Source: Mastigamoeba balamuthi (taxonomy: Eukaryota > Evosea > Mastigamoebida > Mastigamoebidae). Taken from it: 64,000 nt of DNA. Below the pieces are notes generated by a model. The model ran no database searches. It had not been told where the DNA came from and saw only the letters and a program-made list of their open reading frames with translations. Below, piece after piece: positions 55,585 to 64,000 of the stretch (position 1 is its first letter; each line of letters opens with the position of its first letter). A program made the translations under genes and the position numbers. The DNA is taken from positions 1 through 64,000 of the forward strand of contig CACRSC010000021.1 of NCBI GenBank assembly GCA_902651635.1, in the 5' to 3' direction.

Positions 55585-56663
55585 GATGCTCGAGTTTTGA
55601 ATTTTCCGGGGGCTGTACAGCAGCAGCGTGCAGCGAACAACACCGTATAAATAATGCCGCGGACTAGACAGCAGACGAGAGGTCGCGCTCCTGTGTGGGA
55701 GGTGGCGGTGGCCCGCGGGCGGGAGGGGGGGTTGGGAGTGCACCCGGGTGGGGTTATAAATAGGAGGCGCTGCGGGATAGGCGTCAAAATGCGCCTGGAG
55801 AGAACAGAAGAAAGTGAGCCCCACCTCCACACCCACGAGATTTCATTGCCGCATTGGCACCGACGCGCACCGGGCGTTGACATCACTGTGCATTTTCCGC
55901 CGCCGTTTTGGCCTTTTCCTGGTCATGTTTGCCCCCGTGCACAGTCCGCGAGCACCGGATCGCGGGGGACAGCTCCTCCCCGCGACCCGCGCTCCTGCCG
56001 CGGGCCCCCAGATCATCGCGAGACCCCGCGGAGGGGTCTGGGGTGCGGGATCGGGGTGGGATTGCACTGAGATTCCATACCAGCCGAGCGGGCGTGATCC
56101 TGAGCCATCGCCGGTGTTCTGCAGCGCGAATCTCTTCAGGGGGTGAGCCGGTGTGGTGCCGTGCTGCAACGGTCCGGCGTTCGGGGGACATCTGTGCTCA
56201 CCCGCGAGACTCGCCGGGGCCTCGCTAGCGCACTGCGTGCTGCCTCTAAGTTGCCGGCCAGCAGCGCGAGTCTGGAGTGACCGTTGGGCGGCCCAGCGCT
56301 CAGTAAGGCAGTTAGTTGGTTATCACACTGAAAGAGCGGGTGTGGGCTGCATGACAAGCACTACGCAGATTGCCTCGGCGGCCCGTCGAGTTCGACCCCG
56401 GCTCTCTCGCCATCAGACGCCTCGATATCACGGGCTGAACACCGCACCGTGGTATGAAGCCTGGGGGTTGTTTCTCGGACCTGAGGTTGCCCTCACAACA
56501 AGAAACAACGAACGGGTCATCTCCTCGATGGCTCTTGCCGAGGTCCCGCGGGCTTCTTCTCCATCATCCGCCCAGCACTTTTCTTCTACAAGGCCCACGT
56601 GAACGTGAAGGGGCGGAAAGAGGCGTCCGGAAACCGCCGTCGTTTCCTGATTGAATTCAGTTA
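55585..56663. other. intergenic, no supported gene
   Basis: About 1.1 kb. TATA-like boxes lie at 55646-55653 (for the minus-strand gene) and 55755-55762 (TATAAATA, plus strand), but no convincing coding frame follows the second. 56290-56420 has fragments resembling tRNA arms that do not fold into a cloverleaf. Confidence 0.45.
55646..55653 (-). promoter_or_regulatory. TATA-like box of the small gene at 55584
   Basis: TATTTATA on the minus strand, about 62 bases upstream of the proposed start codon at 55584. Confidence 0.35.
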
Positions 56664-57390
56664 ACCGCCCGGTGGCAAACCCCACACCTCGGTTGCTGCT
56701 GCTCGTGGGGCCGCAGTCGACCAGTACCCGACGCCCAGCGACTACGAGGCCTTCACGCTGACGCGGGGCCTCTCGGTCGTCTCGTCGGCCGTCCGCGACG
56801 CCTCTGCCGCGTTCCCCGGCGCCCCCGTCGTCCTCGCGGGCAGCTCCCTCGGCGGCCTGCTCGCCCTGCGCTTCGTCCAGGCGCGGTGCCCCGGCAGCGA
56901 GCTCGTCAGCGGCGTCGTCGTGGTGGCGCCTGCGGTGGCCTTCGTGCACACGCTCCGCGACACGCGCTGCCTCGCGGACTTCCTCGCAGAGTGCTTCCCG
57001 GGCCGCTGCCTGCCGCGCACGCGGGAGGCTGCCGAGGAGGCCTACGCGCGGTGGAGGCGCGACGGGTGGCTCGAGGTGGCCGGCGCCGCGTGGCCGGGGC
57101 GCACTGTGCGGTGGCCGTGGGCGTTTGTCGAGGACCTCGAGGCCAACCACGACGCCGTCGCCGGCACGCGGGCTGCCGAGGTGCCCGGGCTCGTCGTGCA
57201 GGGCGAGGCGGACGACGTCGTCGACGCGCGGGACGTGCGCGAGTGGCTCAGGGCGCAGCAGGAGGCGGGGGGAGCACAGTGGGAGGGGCTGTTCATCCCC
57301 GAGGGCAGGCACGACTGGAGCAACGTCAGCGAGCAGGTCGTCGCCGCGATCAAGCGCTGGCTCTCGCAGGCGCTGAGCGTCACCCTGTGA
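56664..57390 (+). pseudogene. 5'-truncated copy of the alpha/beta-hydrolase gene
   Basis: From DQYPTPSDYEAF onward (about 56724) this is a close copy of the gene at 57487, with the nucleophile elbow GSSLGG, the acid loop QGEADDVVDARD and the terminal His region (GRHDWSN). The reading frame is open to its stop, but the first about 40 residues, including the oxyanion strand LLHGLLSS, are absent. There is no ATG between the preceding stop and the homology start. A CCGCAG just before the homology (about 56717) could be a splice acceptor, so a rescuing upstream exon is possible. The retained frame suggests recent truncation. Confidence 0.65.
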
Positions 57391-57486
57391 GGTCTCTCTC
57401 TGTCGTCATTCCGATGACGCAGCTCGAAGATATCAGAGATTCCGAGATTTAGGATAACAGCATCTTGATATTATCATATCTACGTG

Positions 57487-58263
57487 ATGGCGAGGCCCGT
57501 GTTTGTGCTGCTGCACGGCCTGCTGAGCTCCAGCAAGTCGCGCAAGGCGGCGCTGCTGGCCCCCGCGCTGGCCCCCAGCGTCCTCGTGTGCCCCGACCAG
57601 TACCCGACGCCCGGCGACTTCGAGGCCTTCACGCTGACGCGGGGCCTCTCTGTCGTCTCCGCCGCCGTCCGCGACGCCTCCGCTGCGTCCCCCGGCGCCC
57701 CCGTCGTCCTCGTGGGCAGCTCCTGCGGCGGCCTGCTCGCCGTGCGCTTCCTGCAGGCGCGGTGCCCCGGCAGCGAGCTCGTGCGGGGCCTCGTGCTGCT
57801 GGCCCCCGCCGTCGCCTTCGGCCGCTGCCTGCGCGACACGCGCTGCCTCGCCAACCTCCTCGCCGACTTCTTCCCGGGCCGCTGCCTGCCGCGCACGCGG
57901 GAGGCTGCCGAGGAGGCCTACGCGCGGTGGAGGCGCGACGGGTGGCTCGAGGTCGCCGGCGCTGCGTGGCCCGGGCGCTCTGTGCGGTGGCCGTGGGCGT
58001 TTGCAGAGGACCTCGAGGCCCACCACGACGCGGTGGCCGCCACGAGGGACCTCGGGATGCCGGGGCTCGTCGTGCAGGGCGAGGCCGACGGCATCGTCGA
58101 CCCGCGGGGCGTGCGCGAGTGGCTGCGGGCGCAGCAGGGCGCCAGCGCGGACGAGTGGGAGGGCCTGTTCATACCCGACGGCAACCACGACCTCAGCAAC
58201 GCCACCACCGAGATGGTCGGCGCCATCAAGGCCTGGGTGTCCAAGACGTTCCCCGAGTGCTGA
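57487..58263 (+). CDS. alpha/beta-hydrolase (YqiA/esterase-like)
   Basis: A single exon of 258 residues. N-terminal strand and oxyanion motif PVFVLLHGLLSS; nucleophile elbow GSSCGG with Ser79; acid loop QGEADGIVDPRGV; histidine in PDGNHDLSN. The size and the early LLHG match small esterase-like proteins such as YqiA/UPF0227 or RutD-type hydrolases. The substrate cannot be read. It is the full-length member of a tandem pair; the upstream copy lacks its N-terminus. AT-rich elements (AAGATATCAGAGATT, GATATTATCATATC) fill the 60 bases before the ATG. Confidence 0.8.
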   Translation: MARPVFVLLHGLLSSSKSRKAALLAPALAPSVLVCPDQYPTPGDFEAFTLTRGLSVVSAAVRDASAASPGAPVVLVGSSCGGLLAVRFLQARCPGSELVRGLVLLAPAVAFGRCLRDTRCLANLLADFFPGRCLPRTREAAEEAYARWRRDGWLEVAGAAWPGRSVRWPWAFAEDLEAHHDAVAATRDLGMPGLVVQGEADGIVDPRGVREWLRAQQGASADEWEGLFIPDGNHDLSNATTEMVGAIKAWVSKTFPEC

Positions 58264-58509
58264 CTCCTCCGGCGCCCCTGCGGTGCTCGCCTCGCGGCAG
58301 GCCCGGCGAGGAGATGCTCCTGGGGGTTTGCAATTCGTTCTGCACACAATTCAATTGTGCTAATGCACAACAGAGCACAGTTTAGGTATGCCTGCTGCGT
58401 CACCCGCGTGGCTGGCCAAGCCCTCGATGCCCCCCAGAGCAACCAGCAGAGCTGTAGACTGGCTCGGTAATACGCTTTGCATGATTTTGTACGGGAGCTT
58501 GTGGGCTGA

Positions 58510-59930
58510 TCAGAAGTACATCTGCAAGACGTTCTGCAGCCACTGGATTCCGTCCGCAACGCCGTCGCCGCTGACAGCACACTCGGTCTCGACGCTCCAC
58601 ACGACGTGGGGGTTGGGCATCGCTCGCATGCGCAGCTCCCGGATGAGCTCGTCGATGCCGGCGCACTCGGCCTCGGCGCAGCCCTCCCTGCGGTTGGCCA
58701 CGACCAGCAGCGCCCCGCCGTTCTCCATCGTGGCCCCCGGGGCGCACAGCGACGCGGCCACGACGTGCAGCGACTCGCTGGCCCGCTCGAGCGACGGGCG
58801 GTCCGCAGGGTCGACGACAAAGACGACCGCACGGACGCCGCTCTTGGGGGAGCTGGCGCCTGGCAGCCACTTGGGCAGCAACTGCGGCTCGCCGGGCAGC
58901 GCCACGAAGCTCAGGCCACGCAGGTCGGTGGCCTCGGCGCCGCTGCTCACCACGCCGGGCCTGACGAACCCCGTCCCGCCTTCCTTGATCGCAATCGCCC
59001 GCAGCTGCCCGAGAAGAGCCGACTGCGCACAGGGCGGAGGGCGATTCAGGGCTTCCAGAAGATTCCGGGATCCAGAAAGCTCAGCGAATGTGCACCTTGC
59101 CGGCGCCTTTGAGGCCCGTCACGAGGACGACGACGCTGGGGCCTCCGAGGCGCCCGAGCCACGTCGCAGCCCTCGAGGCGGCGACGGCGACCTCGGGCCT
59201 CGCGGCCACCGCCTCCCGGACGCCCCTGGCAGCGCTCTGCGCCATCGACGCCGCCCTGCTCGCGCCCAGCGACAGCAGCGCCCCGATCTGCGGAGCCCCC
59301 GCAGTGGCCGGTGAGACGGTGTCCGGGCCACAGGCACAGGGCCAGCCAACGAGCAAGCGAGCAGGCAGCCAGCACAGCGGGATCCCGGCGCCACAGCTGA
59401 CTGGGCTGTCCGCCCGAGAAACGAGTGCGACACTGCCGCGATGCACCGCGTGGCTGTGTGACGTCCCGAATTCCACACAGCGCTTTCGCTGCGCGGATTA
59501 TCAACAAATAGTGCAGCACAGATCACGCAGACCCCGAGACCCGGTAAAAACCGTCGGGGAACAATCGTAAACCGAGACCAGAGCGCCCTCCTCCCCGCAC
59601 CGACCGCACCTGTCCCTGGGGCATCCACGACGTGGCCCTGGGACCCTGTGCCTGCGCCTGGGCGGCTGTCGCGGTGCTGCCGGGCGTCGCGGCGGTCTGC
59701 GCTGCGCCGCTGGGCTCCACGGCGGCCTCGGCGGGTGGCTGTGCCGGAGGCGCTGGCGGTGACGGCTGCGCTGGCTGCGCTGGAGGAGCGGCGGGCGGGG
59801 GCGGCGGGGTGACGGTAGCCCCCGGGGGGTCGTAGAGAGCGGGCGGGGCTGCGACGATGTCGCTGGGCTGCAGGTCACCGAGGGCGGGCAGCCCCTCGAT
59901 GTCCCCGACGGTGATGATGTCGTCGTCCAT
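58510..59930 (-). CDS. P-loop GTPase, signal-recognition-particle receptor beta-like
   Basis: Exons, in order of translation: 59610-59930, 59096-59287 and 58510-59022, giving 341 residues. The P-loop GLKGAGKS is completed by joining exons 2 and 3. ALPGEPQ in the DxxG region and RAVVFVVDPADRPSLERASE resemble SR-beta (family: DLPGH, then ARAIVFVVDS). The guanine-specificity motif is degenerate (ANRRE for NKxD). The N-terminal 107 residues are acidic then Pro/Ala/Gln-rich, with no membrane helix, unlike animal SR-beta. So it could be a divergent SR-beta or a related pseudo-GTPase. Exon 1 might belong to a separate gene, but donor and acceptor agree in phase. Confidence 0.6.
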
Positions 59931-60496
59931 GACGGGCTGGGTTGATTGAAAGATACACGCGCCAGTATCAAATCCTATCAACAAGATATCTCATCATTAA
60001 GATACCATTTCCAGCAAGATATCGGAAGACAAATGCATGGGTCACAGTACACCACCAGCCTCTCTCCCCTTTCTTGTTTTTGACAACCACGGGAGGAATA
60101 GTGCTTGTTCATTCCACACAACATGATGAGATTCCGTGATACGAATGAAGTCGTCATTATTGCAACCAACAGACATAAAAACTCAAAGATAGGGAACTAG
60201 AACAAACTCATGGCACACATCAGTGCACTCCCTCGCTTCTGTTCCCTACTTTTTTGTGCACTGAGGACCACGACGACAGTTATAAAACACGAAGTGTCAT
60301 CACACGCCACGCATCATCATAAAGCAACAACGTAATACCCGCAGAGAATAGTAGCTATTCAGGCATATCCTGCTGACATGCATGCGCCACACTTGGGCAT
60401 TTTATGTCGTGGCAGTTGGGGCTGCCGTGTTGGTGTGCACCGAAAATCACCCCACCACCTGCGATTTTCAAATTCCCCACACCTCAAAACACCACG
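59931..60496. other. divergent intergenic region, AT-rich
   Basis: 566 bases between the divergent GTPase and GH28 genes. Markedly AT-rich, with several AAGATATC and AAGATACC elements at 59985-60020, a TTATAAAAC at about 60279, and no coding frame of note. It presumably carries both promoters. Confidence 0.5.
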
Positions 60497-62098
60497 ATGG
60501 CTGCACAGCTGCTGCTGCTGTTTCTCTCTGTCGCCCCCTGCGTGCTCTCGCTCGCCCCGCACGCCCCGGTCTTCCACCTGCGCGACTTCGGAGCCGTCCC
60601 AGACGGCGTGACGCTCAACACCCACGCGTTCGACAAGGCAGTGGACGCCATCAGCCACGCAGGCACAACAGAACATCCAACAACTGTTGGCAGCACCGCC
60701 AACGGATCACCGACGACGCATCTCGACAGGAGGCGGGTGGCTGGTGGTCGACGACGGCACGTGGCTGACGGCGCCCTTCAACCTGACGTCGCGGATGACG
60801 CTTTACCTGACGTCGCGTGCGGTTATCAAGGCCACCGACGACTTTGAGCTGTGGCCCGTGATTCCGCCGTGCCCGTCGTACGGGCAGGGTCGCGACCACC
60901 CGGGGCCCAGGCGCACGTCGCTCGTGCACGGCGAGCACCTCGAACACGTCACGATAACCGGCGAACCCGGCGCCACCATCGACGGAAACGGCGCTCGCTG
61001 GTGGAAGGCCAAGAGGGTGCGAACGGTTTTCCAACAACCGTTGCTTTTCTCCGCCGTCATCCACCACCGAAAATTCAGGCTTGTAGGGAAAAGGCTGTTG
61101 GGGTTTCCCACCAACAAGGAATGCCAAGAGGATGGCACGCAATGGCTGAGCGGTAGAACCGAATGCCCGAGATGATCCCTGCTCGCCAATCAAACTCAGA
61201 CGAGGGTTTGGCATCTGTGCGCAGGACGGGAGCGAGACGATCACACGCGGGTCGCTGATCGAGATCATGTACAGCGAGAACGTGGAGGTGTCGGGGCTGC
61301 GCCTGGTCAACAGTCCCTTCTGGACGGTGCACCCCTTCGACTGCTCGCACGTCCGCCTCGTCGACCTCGACATCCGCGCCCCGTCCGACAGCCCCAACAC
61401 CGACGGCATCGACCCCGACAGCTGCGACGACGTGCTCATCGAGAACCTGCTGTACGACGGCGGCGACGACGTGATCGCGGTGAAGAGCGGGTGGGACTGC
61501 TTCGGGGAGTCGTACGGGCGCCCCTGCGCCAACGTCGTCATCCGCAACGTCTTCGCCCGCAACGGCCACAGCGCCCTCACCATCGGCAGCGAGATGAGCG
61601 GCGGCATCCGCAACGTCACCGCCACCAACCTGACGATACTCGCGGGGGGCCGCGGCTCGTTCGTGAAGACGCACACGACACGCGGTGGGTACGTAAGCGG
61701 CATCTCCGTCGACGGCCTCGTCATCGGGCAGGCAGAGCGCAGCGACCTCGAGGTGACCACCAACTACGGCGGGCCCAATCCCATGTGCGGGGGTGCCCCG
61801 CCCAAGCGCGTCACCACCATCGACGGTTCGCATACTCCTCTCGATTGCCGTTTGTTTTTGCAGTACTATAACACATGCATAATCGGCAGACATTTCGTAC
61901 AGCCATGTCGAGCAGCTGAAGGGGACTCAGGCTGCGAGGAACGCGGTTCTGCTGCAGGGGACGCAGGAGATACCTGTGAGGTCGATGAGGCTCGAACACG
62001 TGCACCTCGTGGCCAAGAAGGGGTTCCAGTGCGAATTCGCGGCAGGAAGTGCCGTCGACGTCACTCCCCAGCCATGCAAGGAGCTCATTCAGGAGTGA
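60497..62098 (+). CDS. secreted glycoside hydrolase family 28 (polygalacturonase-like)
   Basis: Exons 60497-60662, 60730-61016, 61225-61825 and 61890-62098 give 420 residues. A signal peptide (LLLLFLSVAPCVLSLAP) precedes FHLRDFGAVPDGVTLNT. GH28 catalytic features are in place: Asp211 in NTDGID, Asp232-Asp233 in GGDDVIAVKSG, His266 in RNGHSALTIGSEMSGGIRN, and the substrate Lys in SFVKTHTTRGG. The usual GHG reads GHS. The longer EMSGG form is typical of plant-type and bacterial exo-acting members. It should cut galacturonan in pectin. The first intron (60663-60729) fits only with a GC donor, and splicing restores the family sequence HAGGGWLVV. GH28 is patchy in protists and often transferred between lineages. 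Confidence 0.85.
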
Positions 62099-62464
62099 GC
62101 CCTCAGTATCAACACACCGGCTCCGTGATATGCAAAACCAACAAATGGAGTTCCTATGGTGTTATCCCATCGAGTAGCAACACTCCGTGCCACAGGCAGC
62201 ACTTTGCAGAACGAGGATGCTTCCTCCACTTATGCACATAATGCAGGGACTTAGTATTCCTAGTCGCTCAACCAGCCCATGAAGGGTTTACCACAGGAAG
62301 ACCGATCCACTTGACCCAGTGGAATGTTTCGTTGGTTCTTCTGAAGGGTCGAGGGAAATCCGGGGCGAATCAATGGACATCATCGGAGGCGTATGAGAAA
62401 TCAATCCCGCTAAATCGCACCACCGTAAGAGAGCGCAGATCTAGAACCTTTGAAAACAAGCCCG
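62099..62464. other. intergenic between convergent genes
   Basis: 366 bases, moderately AT-rich, with no frame or RNA signal that I can support. Confidence 0.5.
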
Positions 62465-64000
62465 CTAAATCGAGGTGGAACTGGGCACCTCTGGGGTTTC
62501 TGGTTTCTTGTGCTTTGATCGGAGTGAGCGAGTGAACTGCCAGACGTACCCGAGAACCCACAACGCAGCAAACAACACAGACAGTACAAGAGTGAACACG
62601 AAGACCGACACGGCCACTAGGACCCCCACCCAGTACGTGTTCTCCGCTCTGCCCTCTCCTCTGAACTTCTCGGGGTCGGCGTGCCACCCAGAGACCTCCG
62701 ACGGGCCACTGGAACTCAACTCGTCCCGGTCGTCCCAGCACCCCAGGGGCGACAGCGCGAACACAGCAACCCCGCAGGACCACTCGCTCTGCACGAAGCT
62801 GACGAGCGAGTGGTTCGTGCTGCACCTGAGCATCACTATCGACTCTGGCTGGAAGCCAAAGGAGCAGAAGCCCCCCTGGAACTGTATCTGAACCAGCCCC
62901 TGCCTATCTGTAGATACGGAGACTGCTGAGCAGACGCAACGATGTGCGAGGGAGAGGAGCGCACACTCCGTCTCAATCGGCGTGTTGACCTTGATGACGG
63001 CGTGGGCGCCGTTGTAGAGCACGCAGACGTTGCTGGTGGTGCAATCCGGGGGGTACCGCAGGTACCTGCAGGGGTTCATCAGAACCACAACATTGTCGAA
63101 CGTCATGTTGATGTCAGGCGGGTCCCACGAGCACCGCAACTGATCTGGCATGGACTTGTGCGTTGCGTATAGGTGAGAACAGGGGATTACATGGCAAATA
63201 AGTGGGCCAGACAACTCACGTTCTCCGAGACGCTGCTCCCGGAGTCACCCGGTACTACGTCCGGAGTGCACGCCGCATACGAGGCCAAGGTGATGTTCAG
63301 GCGTGGGCACCCGGAGCCCCCGTGCGCAGCGGCCAGCAGTTCGAGTCCGGCGGCGCCCCTGAAGAACTCCATGTGCGAGCACACGACGTTCGAGTACACA
63401 GTCACGCTGGTCCCGAACGCGCAGCTGCCCCCTGCGAGCTCGAGGCGCACAGCCTCGGTGTCTACAAGCAGCGAGAGCGGCACTGAGACACGGAGCGCCA
63501 AGACTGTGGCGACTGAGGGCGCACTGAAGAAGTACTGCCGCAGCGAGACAGGGTAACCGAAGCCTGCGCGCAGCAGCGTGGTGCTGGTGCTGCTGTTGAC
63601 GATGCAGAGGCGGTGCAGCCGGCAGTCGGCGGGAACGTCGGGCCACGCGGAGAGGGCGCTGCAGGGCGAGTAGTAGACCCGCAGACCGAGGAGCTCGGTC
63701 GAGCTGTAGTTGACCTTCCTGGTCGCACACCACCACGTGCGGTTGTCGTAGTCGTTCGGCACCACGACAGCAGAGGGCACGCACGCCGCAGACGTCCACA
63801 CCGCGAGTTCCGCCCTGCACGTTCCCACCTGGGCGACAGCCCACTCGACGGCCTCGGTTCGCATGTCGCAGCGCAGCGTCACGTGCGCGAAAGGCGTGTT
63901 CGTCCCCGCCACCGAGCACACGCCCCCGCTCAGGTTGCGCTGCGACACCTCAGCGCCCTTGTCTGCCAGCGGAGTGAGTGCGGGACGCGAGAGGGCGGGA
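62465..64000 (-). CDS. cysteine-rich type I membrane protein, MRH-like repeats (5' partial)
   Basis: Exons 63220 to beyond 64000 and 62465-63139 on the minus strand; the frame is open at the right edge, so the N-terminus is missing. Two luminal units contain regularly spaced Cys, N-glycosylation sites (NLS, NRT, NSS, NIT) and the recurring end pattern AVWTSAACVPS and ITLASYAACTPD. That pattern recalls the F-x-W-x-T-x-x-AC of mannose-6-phosphate-receptor-homology domains. A single membrane helix (WVGVLVAVSVFVFTLVLSVL) and a short basic tail (RSLRSKHKKPETPE) close the protein. By analogy it may be a lysosomal or Golgi sorting receptor; the Cys pattern is divergent and this is uncertain. The 80-nt intron joins in phase at SEN/LRCSW. 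Confidence 0.6.

Noticed and set aside
56290-56420. A third tRNA gene
   Set aside because: There is a D-arm-like GTTGGTTATCAC and a T-arm-like GAGTTCGACCCC, but no matching acceptor stem or anticodon arm could be formed, with or without an intron.

Overview
This window is nuclear DNA from a eukaryote, and almost certainly from a free-living, flagellated microbial eukaryote. It is GC-rich and densely packed with genes on both strands, usually a few hundred bases apart or less. Nearly every gene is cut by short GT-AG introns, mostly 50-120 nt and a few about 28-36 nt. I could reconstruct about 80 introns with matching codon phase. The gene set points the same way: three axonemal or ciliary genes (CFAP100/DUF4200, PACRG, a Tubby-like protein) sit beside general eukaryotic genes (PTEN, CIAO1, Rab6, ArfGAP1, a SAM-IQ-DH-PH exchange factor, an EH-domain scaffold, a TOM1/GPR137-like 7TM protein). 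There are two tRNA genes with Pol III terminators and one N base, so this is a draft assembly. I cannot name the species.

Layout. 1-5.2 kb: the end of an unknown gene, a tandem pair of charged proteins, a RING protein with a SUMO-interaction motif, and an F-box protein. 5.2-9.7 kb: about 2 kb without a supported gene, a decayed copy of the F-box gene, and a second F-box gene on the minus strand. 10-20 kb: a patatin lipase, CFAP100, PTEN and a type II membrane glycosyltransferase. 20-27 kb: Tubby, CIAO1, a membrane RING protein with a decayed partial copy next to it, and a PuuD-like amidotransferase. 27.6-34.1 kb: a long EH-domain scaffold and a Rho-type GEF. 34.2-40.7 kb: tRNA-Gly, a TOM1-like protein, a membrane papain-like protease, initiator tRNA-Met, and two unknown genes. 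41.1-46.7 kb: four tandem paralogs of a family I do not recognise, followed by an AT-rich island. 48-54.3 kb: PACRG, ArfGAP1, a C2HC zinc-finger/IQ protein and Rab6. 55-64 kb: a small unknown gene, a tandem alpha/beta-hydrolase pair (one truncated), an SR-beta-like GTPase, a GH28 pectinase-like enzyme, and the end of a cysteine-rich type I membrane protein that runs off the right edge.

Three themes recur. Local duplication is frequent: five separate tandem events, with two clear pseudogenes and one truncated copy. Splicing looks distinctive: donors are often GTGCG or GTACG, at least four introns need a GC donor, and two or three introns are under 37 nt. Several start codons are preceded within about 120 bases by AT-rich GATATT/GAGAAATATC-type elements that stand out from the GC-rich background. 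Gene calls rest on reading the sequence and on recalled family motifs; no database search was run.
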